IMG/VR virus record: IMGVR_UViG_3300028800_000061
Span: 1 to 64,000 of that record
Length of the DNA: 64,000 nucleotides
Strand: one strand, 5' to 3'
Source: a virus
Below, one piece after another: positions 1-7,149 of the stretch. How positions within the stretch are numbered: position 1 is the first letter of the stretch; the number at the start of each line of letters is the position of its first letter. The position numbers and the translations under genes were made by a program. The notes below the pieces were generated by a model. The model was not told the DNA's origin. It saw only the letters and a program-made list of their open reading frames with translations, and ran no database searches.

Positions 1-1226
1 TGCTCTGAGCGTTCCGCCGCCGCGGTGACCGCGAGCTGCAGCAGCTCAACGACACCTTCCGGACCCCAGCCGAGCAGATCTGCACGGTCACGCCACACAC
101 TGAACGGCTGACGTTGCGGATCACCCATCCACACGGCGATCATCCGCTGCATGTCGCACTGATCGCAGGTGTGATCGCCACCGCAGGCGGTGCACATTTT
201 CGCCAGGCCCGCCTCGCAGGCGATCAGGTGCTGGACGCCGGTTTTGCCTGAGCCGATTGCACCAGCAACTGCCCCCAGGCCAGCGCCAGAGCGCGGCCTG
301 TGGAGCTGGTAGTGGGTGACCGCACCATCCTGGAAGTACCCGAGATCGACGTTGCCCGTTTTCGGGTTGTACGTGGATTTGCCATCCCACTTGCGGATCT
401 CAGCGGTCTCCGCTTCGGCGGCCTCGTCCTCAGTGACCACGGTTACTTGTGCGCGCGCTTCGGACCGGCGGCCGGGCACATACTCAACGTCGACGTTGTC
501 CGTGGATGTGTCGAACACCCTGGCGATGTTGGTAACCTGCCCGCGCACCGCAACCAGGTCACCTTTGGCGTCATCGCCGAAGAACAAGTGCAGCGAGAAC
601 CCGCGGCCGCCGGGGAGCGCTGTGAAGTTACTGATCTCAGCGCCACGCAATGGGGCGTTCGTGCCCTCGCAGAACTTCCGGTTGAACAGTTCCTGCCGCG
701 GGTCCGGTGGTGGCGGCAGCGCAAGCATCGGCTCCGGCGGGATCTCAAACTGTTCCTCGTCGTCGCCTGGCTGGTTTCTGGCATCCCGGCGTTTGCCGAG
801 CACGTGCGAACTGGCCCTCCAGCCTCCCGCGCCGAGCAACGCGATTTGCATAATCCCGTGCGCACCCCAGGGAGTGACCGCACTGGCGAGCGCCGACCAC
901 GCGGTTCCCCCGAGGATCGCTTTGCGAGCATCCGCTTTGGTGGACTGCCCGCGGCCACGGTTCCGCAGTTCGACCCACGCCTCGACGCACACCCCGGCGA
1001 GCGCGCTGGCAATCAGGTGCTGCAGGGTGCCGTGGCCGAGGAAATGCGTGGCCGAACCGTAAGCGTCGATCGCAGGGATGTACGCGTACGGGACGATGGT
1101 CCCCTTGTGGGTGCGCAGCATTGTCCGGATAGCGCCCGGGCGGGCCGGCGTGGCCGGGGTTGCCGGCTCGTCAGGGTGATCATGCGGTTCGGTGTCCGCA
1201 TCGTGGTGGGCTTCACCGCAAGTCAT
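1..1226 (-). CDS. FtsK/TraB-type DNA translocase, N-terminal part (cut by window edge)
   Basis: The reading frame starts at ATG 1226, overlapping the TGA of the gene upstream (ATGA), and stays open to base 1, so about 408 residues are visible and the C-terminus is missing. Two hydrophobic stretches lie around residues 65-130. A charged linker follows, then a Walker A motif (GAIGSGKT) near residue 322, then two close CxxC pairs (CTAC, CDQC). In actinobacterial plasmids such ATPases (TraB/TraSA, FtsK-like) move double-stranded DNA between cells. The family call rests on Walker A, size and neighbours (DUF2637 and transglycosylase genes in the same transcription unit). Walker B and the DNA-recognition end are outside the window. 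Confidence 0.6.
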   Translation of the reverse strand, partial: MTCGEAHHDADTEPHDHPDEPATPATPARPGAIRTMLRTHKGTIVPYAYIPAIDAYGSATHFLGHGTLQHLIASALAGVCVEAWVELRNRGRGQSTKADARKAILGGTAWSALASAVTPWGAHGIMQIALLGAGGWRASSHVLGKRRDARNQPGDDEEQFEIPPEPMLALPPPPDPRQELFNRKFCEGTNAPLRGAEISNFTALPGGRGFSLHLFFGDDAKGDLVAVRGQVTNIARVFDTSTDNVDVEYVPGRRSEARAQVTVVTEDEAAEAETAEIRKWDGKSTYNPKTGNVDLGYFQDGAVTHYQLHRPRSGAGLGAVAGAIGSGKTGVQHLIACEAGLAKMCTACGGDHTCDQCDMQRMIAVWMGDPQRQPFSVWRDRADLLGWGPEGVVELLQLAVTAAAERSE

Positions 1227-1915
1227 CGTGCACCCCCCGATTCCGTCACTAGGTACCGTTTCTGGGCCGGGACTTCCCGGCTGCCGCCAGCGCCGATGAC
1301 CGCCGCGGCGACTGGCGCGTAAGCCCGGGTTGTGGCAGCTACCAGCGCGTGCCCGGTGTCAGCGGCGTCCTTGGCGGCTTTCAGCCATTTGAGCGCGAGC
1401 GCAGCGGCGGCGCGGGCAGCGGCGGCGCGGGCGGCAGCGGCGCTGCCCGCTGCTTCCCACGAGGCTGCGTTCGCCATCGCGCTCGCGGCGTACGCCGCGG
1501 CGGCGGCAGCATCCGCGTCTTTCCCATCTGCCGCGGCGACCGCAGAGGCAGTGGCGGCGGCCTGCGCGGCGTTGGCCCATGCGATGGCCTCGGCTTCCGC
1601 CGTTGCTGCCTCACTGTCAGCGGCCCTCGCCCGGACAATTTCCTCGTTGTAGATCTGGTCGGCGCGGTTCATTTGCACCCGCAGCGCGGCGATGATCCGG
1701 CCGCACGCATCCTTCCACCCGAGATGTGTTTCCGATCCCGGCCCGGAGTCCACTTCCAGGCCGGGTGCTTTCTGGTCACATTTGACAGCTCGCGTGCAGG
1801 CAACGGACACCATGCCGCGCCAATCCAGGATGCCGTTCACCTGAGGTCGGCCAACATCAACATCATCAGCGGTGACACTGTCGAGCATCACCGTGAATGC
1901 GATCATCAGTTTCAC
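1223..1915 (-). CDS. Alanine-rich helical protein of the transfer module
   Basis: 230 residues, ATG start, stop overlapping the start of the FtsK-like gene by four bases, so the two are probably translationally coupled. The N-terminal ~85 residues are mixed. From about residue 95 to 185 the protein is almost pure Ala with Glu/Asp/Lys/Arg at helical spacing, which predicts one long alpha-helix or coiled coil. It has no signal peptide and no recognised domain. A role as a scaffold or partner of the translocase is inferred only from position. The Ala-rich tract also makes several long false frames on the opposite strand. Confidence 0.65.
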   Translation of the reverse strand: MKLMIAFTVMLDSVTADDVDVGRPQVNGILDWRGMVSVACTRAVKCDQKAPGLEVDSGPGSETHLGWKDACGRIIAALRVQMNRADQIYNEEIVRARAADSEAATAEAEAIAWANAAQAAATASAVAAADGKDADAAAAAAYAASAMANAASWEAAGSAAAARAAAARAAAALALKWLKAAKDAADTGHALVAATTRAYAPVAAAVIGAGGSREVPAQKRYLVTESGGAR

Positions 1916-2013
1916 TGCTGATCCCTCTCCGCGTGCGTGCGATCTGGCGTTCTGGATCGGGCCCCGGTCCAGCGGGTGAACGGCGGCGCCGGGGCCCGAT
2001 CCGGGATGTCAGA

Positions 2014-2328
2014 TCAAGAGTCCCGGGTGTTGTACCGCTTCTGCTTGGCGACTTCGAGCAGGCCGCCGGCGTCCTGCTGCGCGGTGGCCAGGTCCTTGTA
2101 CTGGTCGTTCACGTAGGCGTGGATCGCGGCGCCCTGCCCGGCCAGGTCCTTCACGATGGCGGCTGCCTCTTTGGTGAGCTTCGTTTGCTCCCTGCCGGCA
2201 CCGACCGAGCCCAGGCTTGCGATGAGCAGGTCCAGGTTGTCGCCGAGATCCACACCGAGAACGCCGACTGCGGCGTCCATGTGCTCTCTCCAGTCCCGGT
2301 GGGTGTAATCGGATGTCATGACTGTCAT
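2014..2328 (-). CDS. Small acidic helical protein, unknown function
   Basis: 104 residues in the transfer operon, predicted mostly helical, with Ala/Asp/Leu content and no cysteine or transmembrane segment. The pattern (central heptad-like Leu/Ile/Ala spacing around residues 25-75) resembles small WXG-like or coiled-coil proteins, but no signature was found. It lies about 100 bases downstream of the Ala-rich gene's start and 66 bases after the 391-residue gene. I do not recognise it. Confidence 0.6.
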   Translation of the reverse strand: MTVMTSDYTHRDWREHMDAAVGVLGVDLGDNLDLLIASLGSVGAGREQTKLTKEAAAIVKDLAGQGAAIHAYVNDQYKDLATAQQDAGGLLEVAKQKRYNTRDS

Positions 2329-2394
2329 TGCGTTTCCCTTTTGGTTGATCTGGTGTTGTGATGTCTAGGCTCTTGGGTTAAGAAGCCTGGATGG

Positions 2395-3570
2395 TTAGAA
2401 GACTTCGAGGTAGGCGGCAGCGGCGGTTTTCTCCGGGCCGCCGGCTGCTTCGGTGGCTTCGACGACTCCATCGAGCCGCGTGTTGACTTTCCCGAGGATT
2501 TCCTCAATCCGGCCGCGGGCGGCTTCCACAGCTGCCATCCAGTCGGTGACCAGGTTGAACTGGTCCCGGCTCACATCTGCGCCGCTCAACCTGTCCCGCA
2601 TGCCGCTTATGCACATGGTGAGGACTTCCAGGCCGCGGGCAACGCTAAGCAGAGCCTGGTTGTACCGGCCGTGGGTGAGCGTGCCTCCCGAGTGTGCGTG
2701 GGTGAGCGCGGCTGCGCCCAGGGCGGCGACAGGCTGTGCCGTGCGCCGTACAATCTCTCCTGCCATGGGATCTCCCATTTCTTCGATGACGGCCGACGGC
2801 GCGGGGCCGGTGACCTGTGGTGGATCGGTGACCTCGATGTCGTAGATACCGGCGTCCTCGGCATCACCGGCCTGCCCGGCAGCGGGTGATGCCGGTATGG
2901 CCGCTAGCACTGGGGATCCGGTGGCATCGGGGGCGTCGATGACCCGGCATCCGGCGCATAGCAGCCACTCGGCAGCACCGCGGAATACTGGGGCAAGTGC
3001 CGTGATTGCGGTGACGGCACCGCAGTTGTCACACACACCGGACGGGACGGTCTCCCCGGCTCGTGTGTGGCGGCGGTGCCGCTGCCAGGCGGTGAAACCC
3101 CGGCCCGCGTCCCGTGCCCTTGCCTTTGCACCCGGGTGAGTTGCCCGGCGGGCTCGCGCGGCCGTGTGAGCTTGCCGGGCCCGTGATCCGGCACCGGCGA
3201 CAGCGGCGTCGAAGATGCGGTGCAGCGGGCCTGCCGAGGGCAGGACCCGCGTGTTGGCGCCGGTGGCACCGTCACGCAGGCCCCGCATCCCCCGGCGTAG
3301 CGCCCGCCCGGATCGCACTGCGGCGTTAGCCCACCACCACCCGGACTTGAGCGGGGACGAGTTCGCGCCTTCCTCAAGGTGACGTCGCACGCTCTCGCGC
3401 GTGTTGTCGGCGATCACCTGGCGGCCGCGGCGTAGCTCCGCGGCCGCCTGCGCCCGGGCGTGATCGAATCCGCCGGTCAAGCCTGCGACGATCTCTTCAC
3501 CCCAGGCCAGCATGATCATCGTCCCGAAGACGAGCGCGGCGATCAGCCCTTCGGCGTCGTTCATTCCCAC
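2395..3570 (-). CDS. Transfer-module protein with N-terminal membrane segment and zinc ribbon
   Basis: 391 residues. Residues ~7-30 form one hydrophobic segment (LIAALVFGTMIMLAW and on), followed by a long Arg/Ala-rich region, then a CxxC...CxxC zinc-ribbon-like pair (CDNCG near residue 184, CAGC near 210). The C-terminal third is helical (MRDRLSGADVSRDQFNLV region). It follows the small membrane gene upstream with almost no gap, as in an operon. The architecture (membrane anchor, basic region, zinc knuckle) would suit a DNA-associated protein at the membrane, but no family was recognised and the function is unknown. Confidence 0.65.
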   Translation of the reverse strand: MGMNDAEGLIAALVFGTMIMLAWGEEIVAGLTGGFDHARAQAAAELRRGRQVIADNTRESVRRHLEEGANSSPLKSGWWWANAAVRSGRALRRGMRGLRDGATGANTRVLPSAGPLHRIFDAAVAGAGSRARQAHTAARARRATHPGAKARARDAGRGFTAWQRHRRHTRAGETVPSGVCDNCGAVTAITALAPVFRGAAEWLLCAGCRVIDAPDATGSPVLAAIPASPAAGQAGDAEDAGIYDIEVTDPPQVTGPAPSAVIEEMGDPMAGEIVRRTAQPVAALGAAALTHAHSGGTLTHGRYNQALLSVARGLEVLTMCISGMRDRLSGADVSRDQFNLVTDWMAAVEAARGRIEEILGKVNTRLDGVVEATEAAGGPEKTAAAAYLEVF

Positions 3571-3572
3571 GG

Positions 3573-3968
3573 TCAGCGACCTGCCGAGTTCGACGTGGTC
3601 TGAGTGAGCTGCGTGTTCGACGTGGTGCCGAGTGAGTGCAGGAACTGGAGCGCCAGCGACAGCCCGGCAATCGCGAAAGCGCCGAGGATGAAGCCGAGGA
3701 TCGGCGTCCGGGCGTGGTGGTGACCGTAATCACGCATTTCCAGCACGAACCAGATGAACACGATGATGAGGCCACCGCCGATCATGTACTTCGTGCTGGT
3801 GTTGAAGCGGCTGAACCCTCCGATCGCCAGGAGGATGGTGCCGCTGGCACAGAACCCGGAGAGGCCAGCCAGGATCGAGGTTGGCTTCTTCGCTACCTTC
3901 TTCCACCAAAAGAGCCACGAGAGGCCCCCGAAGAACAGTGCGGCGATGATTGGGACTGAGATATTCAC
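3573..3968 (-). CDS. Four-helix membrane protein of the transfer module
   Basis: 131 residues from GTG 3968, chosen because a good ribosome site (GAAAGGAAC) lies just upstream of it. A longer frame from GTG 3992 overlaps the previous stop but has no site. Four hydrophobic segments are visible (about residues 4-22, 30-52, 59-78, 90-112), separated by a Lys-rich loop and a His-rich loop (DYGHHHAR). The tail is Ser/Thr/Asn-rich. Spd-type spread proteins of actinobacterial plasmids are small membrane proteins of this kind, so a role in intramycelial spread is plausible but inferred. Confidence 0.65.
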   Translation of the reverse strand: MNISVPIIAALFFGGLSWLFWWKKVAKKPTSILAGLSGFCASGTILLAIGGFSRFNTSTKYMIGGGLIIVFIWFVLEMRDYGHHHARTPILGFILGAFAIAGLSLALQFLHSLGTTSNTQLTQTTSNSAGR

Positions 3969-3988
3969 GACGTTCCTTTCGTTTTCCC

Positions 3989-4519
3989 TCACAGGAGGAT
4001 GATTACGATGATCAGGATGATGAACGGCAGTGCGATCAGCATTTGGATTGGGCGCTCAGGCAATCCGCTTATCAGGTTGCCTACTGCTTTGAGCGGGCGG
4101 GCGATCAGGATGTGGTAGAGGACGCCGCCCCACTCGATGAAACCTCCTTTGTGTCCTTCGGGTACCCACGCCCTGGATTTGAGGTACTGCCGGTGCTTGC
4201 CGAGTGATTCAGGTTGCGCCCACCATGCCCAGAGGGCGGGGTTTCCTTTCTTGGCTGGTTTGCCGGATCGTTTTGCCCAGTGCCGGATTACGAATCGGAG
4301 TTCCTCGTACCGGCTCCGGTTCCGGCCGGTGAGTTCGATGGCCGGAACCAGCGCGGTCCCGGTTCCGGTGTCCGCCGGTTCTGGTTCTGGAACCAGCTCT
4401 GGTTCTGGTTCCAGAACCAGAGCGCGGTCTGCCAGGTCCGGTTCCGGGGTGCCGGTTCTGGTTCCGGCTGTCTCGCCGGGGAGGACGATGTGCAGTCCGC
4501 TGTGGTCTCCGCAAGTCAC
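3989..4519 (-). CDS. C-terminally anchored protein with Glu-Pro repeat tract
   Basis: 176 residues from GTG 4519, which overlaps the stop of the 107-residue gene (GTGA). Residues ~25-52 are an acidic Glu-Pro tract (LEPEPELVPEPEP), encoded by repeated GAACCA hexamers. The middle contains Trp-rich and basic segments, and the last ~20 residues are purely hydrophobic (ALPFIILIIVIILL), which suggests a tail anchor. The first residues (MTCGDH) resemble those of the FtsK-like protein (MTCGEA). Function unknown. The same hexamer recurs, in another reading frame, in the DUF2637 gene. Confidence 0.65.
   Translation of the reverse strand: MTCGDHSGLHIVLPGETAGTRTGTPEPDLADRALVLEPEPELVPEPEPADTGTGTALVPAIELTGRNRSRYEELRFVIRHWAKRSGKPAKKGNPALWAWWAQPESLGKHRQYLKSRAWVPEGHKGGFIEWGGVLYHILIARPLKAVGNLISGLPERPIQMLIALPFIILIIVIILL
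4379..4425. repeat. CTGGTTC/GAACCAG repeat cluster, copy 1
   Basis: Dense direct and inverted copies of TGGTTC lie within the 176-residue gene, including CTGGTTCTGGAACCAG followed by its exact reverse complement CTGGTTCCAGAACCAG. On the coding strand the copies are read as Glu-Pro codons (GAA CCA). Confidence 0.7.
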
Positions 4520-4839
4520 CGGGAACCACTCCCCCCGGAGTGCCCGGTGGGCCCTGGAGCCGGCACGTAGCCCGGCAGCCGCCGGCCAAGATTGAGGAAC
4601 TGCTCGATCAGCTCCGTGTAAACGCGGTCGTTGTTGATCTTCTTTGCTTCGCTCTGGGAGCCGCCGACCGCCACATTGAGCGCGCCCTGGAAGTTGCCGG
4701 CACGTAGCAGGCTGGCGGCCCGGCGGCGGCGATCTGCATCGCGATCACCAGCCCTGCCCCGAGGCGCAGGCAGGGCCTTGCCAGCCGGGTCTAGGCCGCC
4801 CAGGATGCGGGCGATGGCAGCGTCCAGTTCGGTTGCCAT
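4516..4839 (-). CDS. Small basic protein, first gene after the repeat-rich leader
   Basis: 107 residues, ATG 4839. The N-terminus is acidic (MATELDAAIARILGG), the centre strongly basic (RRRRAASLLRAGNFQGAL), the end Gly/Ser/Pro-rich. It has no membrane segment. It is the first gene downstream of a 200-base leader containing two families of repeats, so its transcription may be set there. The Arg-rich helix could bind DNA, for instance those repeats, but this is only an idea. No family recognised. Confidence 0.6.
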   Translation of the reverse strand: MATELDAAIARILGGLDPAGKALPAPRGRAGDRDADRRRRAASLLRAGNFQGALNVAVGGSQSEAKKINNDRVYTELIEQFLNLGRRLPGYVPAPGPTGHSGGSGSR

Positions 4840-4866
4840 TTCCGCTCCTCTCCCTTATACTCGCGC

Positions 4867-4905
4867 GCGCGCATGCGCGCTGCGCATGCGCGCTGCGCAT
4901 GCGCG
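4867..4905. repeat. Three tandem 13-bp repeats (GCGCATGCGCGCT)
   Basis: Three head-to-tail copies of GCGCATGCGCGCY, each containing the 10-bp palindrome GCGCATGCGC. They lie in the non-coding leader before the 107-residue gene. Candidate roles are a transfer (clt-like) or partition site, or an operator array; the sequence alone does not decide. Confidence 0.75.
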
Positions 4906-4932
4906 CCGCGTGGAGACCTCGGACGGGGGGGT

Positions 4933-4977
4933 GCAGATCCTGCGGGCCCGCAACATCTGCGGGCCCGCAACATCTGC
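4933..4977. repeat. Three GCA-N5-TGC iterons like those in the replication initiator gene
   Basis: GCAGATCCTGC at 4933, GCAACATCTGC at 4950 and 4967, each 17 bases apart and separated by GGGCCC-type spacers. They match the GCAATATCTGC/GCAGATTCTGC repeats at 15623-15927. They lie in the 203-base gap between the DUF2637 gene and the 107-residue gene. Confidence 0.75.
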
Positions 4978-5042
4978 GAGTGCTGCCTCCGGCCTGCGCC
5001 AGGTGCCCGGCGCGGGACAGAAAGCAACTTTCCGGATGACCG

Positions 5043-5969
5043 TCATGCCACGTTCTCCTTGGCGGCAATCGCCGCATCCTCTGCTGCCTTGATCTGATGC
5101 CGGATCTCGCCGGCGATCTTCTTGCTCCGGCTGAGCGCGAAGGCCAGCTCTTGGTTGGTCATCCGCTTGCCGGTGGTCCGCCAGTGAGCGATGACGGTCT
5201 CCAGTGCCCGGCGCTGCAACCCCTCGTCGCTTTCCAGCGGCGGCCGTGACCGCGGCTCGCGCACCGCTGGTAGCTGTGCCGCCCGGCGGGCAGCGGGACC
5301 GCTCGCGGTCCGCGGGGAGCCAGAACCCGTGTCCGCTCCATCCCTGGTTCCCGGACCGGTCGGCTCCTGGTTCTGGTTCCCGGACGTGATCTGGTTCTGG
5401 TTCCCGGGCGGAAGCTGGACCTGCTGGTTCTGAGCGAGCGCCTGGTTCTGATCAGGCACGACGCGTCGCTGCGCGGCCTGGTTCTGGGCAGTCCCAGAAC
5501 CAGCGTCACCCTCGCGACCCGGGGCCAGCGGCCTGAAGCTTTCACGCCTTTCCAGAAGACCGAGTGTGAGCAGAACGACCACACCCGGAAGCACGCCGAT
5601 AGTGACACCCCAGAAACCTGGCGCGGCTGTCGCATAGTTCATCGCCAACGTCATGAGCACACCGAAGACAATGAACATCATCGGTGCTGATACCCAGCCC
5701 TTACGCGGCCGACCGATCCTCTTATCCCGCTGCCGCTCTTTCGCAGCTACGAAACAAAGCAAGTCGATACATGCAGCGGTGGCGACTGCTTCTGTGCCGT
5801 GCTTGCCATGCCGGATGGCAACCTGAACTTCATTCGTGAATGATCCAGCGAACCCGATGATGATGATGATGTACAGGGGGGCGTCCTGCTGTGCCCAGGC
5901 GAACACCCGGCCGAGCACCCGGCCGACCTTTTCCGGCTTGGTGGCCGGGGGGGCAGTGTTACGGCTCAT
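5043..5969 (-). CDS. DUF2637 membrane protein (Spd-like) with C-terminal winged-helix-like part
   Basis: 308 residues from ATG 5969, preceded by a strong site (GGAAGGAGACC); an upstream in-frame ATG at 6146 lies inside the previous gene. Residues ~30-140 hold four hydrophobic helices with the conserved look of DUF2637 (YIIIIIGFAGSFTNEVQVA, then a basic loop, then FIVFGVLMTLAMNYATA). This family is common in actinobacterial plasmids and integrative elements next to transfer genes. Residues ~170-245 are Gln/Asn/Gly-rich, encoded by AACCAG repeats. The last ~60 residues (MTNQELAFALSRSKKIAGEIRHQ) look like a small helix-turn-helix. Possible roles are plasmid spread or a membrane-linked DNA-binding factor. 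Confidence 0.7.
   Translation of the reverse strand: MSRNTAPPATKPEKVGRVLGRVFAWAQQDAPLYIIIIIGFAGSFTNEVQVAIRHGKHGTEAVATAACIDLLCFVAAKERQRDKRIGRPRKGWVSAPMMFIVFGVLMTLAMNYATAAPGFWGVTIGVLPGVVVLLTLGLLERRESFRPLAPGREGDAGSGTAQNQAAQRRVVPDQNQALAQNQQVQLPPGNQNQITSGNQNQEPTGPGTRDGADTGSGSPRTASGPAARRAAQLPAVREPRSRPPLESDEGLQRRALETVIAHWRTTGKRMTNQELAFALSRSKKIAGEIRHQIKAAEDAAIAAKENVA
5357..5500. repeat. CTGGTTC/GAACCAG repeat cluster, copy 2
   Basis: CTGGTTCTGGTTCCCG occurs at 5357 and again at 5391, with further CTGGTTCTG copies up to ~5500 and an inverted CCAGAACCAG. On the coding strand these are read as Asn-Gln (AAC CAG), not the Glu-Pro of copy 1, so the two genes share DNA sequence rather than protein sequence. 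Confidence 0.7.
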
Positions 5970-5991
5970 TGTTCCGGTCTCCTTCCGGTTC

Positions 5992-6453
5992 CTAGTACCA
6001 GTTATTTGCGACTTCGTGGTCCCATGCGGCGCACGGGCTCTTATACCGGCCATCGATGTACTTGAGGCCCCATTTGATTTGCGCAGTGAAATCACCAGGT
6101 GCATAAGCGCTCCACCCGTTGATGTTCTGGGGGATACCCCGGGCATCCGATGTCGGATTTGCCGCGTAGGGATTCCATCCGGATTCCTTGGTCCACAGCT
6201 TGTTCAGGCATGTGAGCTGGTCGCCGGTCCACCCGTACTCCGCTGTGGCCAGCCGGTAGCCGGCGTGAACGATGTGACTGTGGGTGGTCGCGCCGCCGCT
6301 GCTGCCGGAACTGCTGCTGATGATCGAGTTGAGCGCGCCAGAGTGCGCGGCTGAGGCGAGGAAGAGACCCAGGACGATGGCGAGAATCCAGCTGCCCGGA
6401 CGGTTCCGGCTGGAAGACCGGTAGCGGGGGGGCAGCCGGTAGTGGCCGCTCAT
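5992..6453 (-). CDS. Lytic transglycosylase/lysozyme-like secreted protein
   Basis: 153 residues. The N-terminus is basic, followed by one hydrophobic segment (ILAIVLGLFLASAAHSGAL, residues ~24-42) typical of an export signal or anchor. The domain from about residue 68 has the lysozyme-like pattern of small actinobacterial muralytic proteins: LNKLWTKESGWNPYAANP with the probable catalytic Glu in KESGW, then GIPQ and a C-terminal Trp/Tyr-rich end. It overlaps the whiB-like gene by four bases (ATGA). In a transfer operon it probably opens peptidoglycan locally for the DNA-transport machine. Confidence 0.75.
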   Translation of the reverse strand: MSGHYRLPPRYRSSSRNRPGSWILAIVLGLFLASAAHSGALNSIISSSSGSSGGATTHSHIVHAGYRLATAEYGWTGDQLTCLNKLWTKESGWNPYAANPTSDARGIPQNINGWSAYAPGDFTAQIKWGLKYIDGRYKSPCAAWDHEVANNWY

Positions 6454-7001
6454 GATGCGACTCGCATCAGGCGGCGGCGCTCCCGCTCGGCCAGCCCACC
6501 CCAGATCCCGAACCGCTCATTGTGCTCGAGCGCGTACTGCAGGCACTCGAGCCGGACCTCGCAGCTGCGGCAGACCTTCTTGGCCTCCCGGGTGGAGCCG
6601 CCCTTCTCAGGGAAGAAGGCTTCCGGATCCGTCTGCGCGCACAGCGCGCGATCCTGCCAGCCGAAGTCCTCGGCGTCGTCGCTGAACTCGGTGTCCTCGG
6701 GGGTGCCCATCTGATCGGTGGCCTCGTCGTACCGCAGGCCGCCGCCAGTTCCGACAAGCTTGACAGCGCCGATCGTGGACCCGGTGGAGTTCGCTGTCTG
6801 GCGGACGGTGACACCGCTGCCCAGGAGGTTGAGGATCCGTTTGGCGCGGGTCGGGTTGTCCTCATCGTCGGTTGTGACGACGCGCAGCTGGGGGCCCGGG
6901 CGGGTGATCATTTTGGGATCGGGGCCGACGACAGGGCCTGCGGCGCCGACAACCTCAGAGCGGATCCTCTGCTGCTTGCGCTTCGCGCTCACGCTCGGCA
7001 T
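6450..7001 (-). CDS. WhiB-family iron-sulfur transcription factor
   Basis: 183 residues from ATG 7001; a longer frame to 7238 runs across the control region and is rejected. The C-terminal half has the WhiB signature: one Cys (WQDRALCAQTDPEAFFP), then C-x2-C-x5-C (CRSCEVRLEC), then FGIWGG and a basic tail (ERERRRLMR). Four cysteines would hold a [4Fe-4S] cluster and bind sigma factor region 4. The N-terminal ~95 residues include an HTH-like stretch (ILNLLGSGVTVRQTANSTG), unusual for a WhiB protein. As first gene of the transfer operon it probably controls it, and it is divergent from the GntR regulator. Confidence 0.9.
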   Translation of the reverse strand: MPSVSAKRKQQRIRSEVVGAAGPVVGPDPKMITRPGPQLRVVTTDDEDNPTRAKRILNLLGSGVTVRQTANSTGSTIGAVKLVGTGGGLRYDEATDQMGTPEDTEFSDDAEDFGWQDRALCAQTDPEAFFPEKGGSTREAKKVCRSCEVRLECLQYALEHNERFGIWGGLAERERRRLMRVAS

Positions 7002-7021
7002 TGATGACTCTCCCGGTGTGT

Positions 7022-7039
7022 CGCAGATCCCTATCTGCG
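7022..7039. promoter_or_regulatory. Inverted repeat CGCAGAT-CCCT-ATCTGCG upstream of whiB-like gene
   Basis: Perfect 7-bp arms with a 4-base centre, 21 bases before the whiB-like start. The arms contain the GCAGAT/ATCTGC half-site seen in the replication iterons, so initiator or another shared factor may bind here. Confidence 0.5.
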
Positions 7040-7063
7040 AGCATCTTGTATGTATGATGTCTC

Positions 7064-7129
7064 TTGTACGTACCATACACGGGACAGTATGAGGGCGCAA
7101 GGGAACTTGTACGATCGTCCTGTACAGGG
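7064..7129. promoter_or_regulatory. Operator cluster in the whiB/gntR divergent region
   Basis: TTGTACGTACCA at 7064, TTGTACGATCG near 7109 and the palindrome CCTGTACAGG at 7120-7129. TTGTAC at 7064 could also be a -35 element for the GntR gene. The same TTGTACGTAC core recurs upstream of the methylase-helicase and of the 27966 gene, which suggests one regulator controls all three. Confidence 0.55.
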
Positions 7130-7149
7130 TCGGTTCGGAGAGGACGGCA

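Noticed and set aside
300-1322. Long plus-strand frames over the translocase gene
   Set aside because: They mirror the minus-strand frame, which has Walker A, sensible composition and ATGA coupling. The plus frames have no such features.
4843-5097. Several short frames in both strands over the repeat leader
   Set aside because: They arise from the GC-rich tandem repeats and lack ribosome sites.
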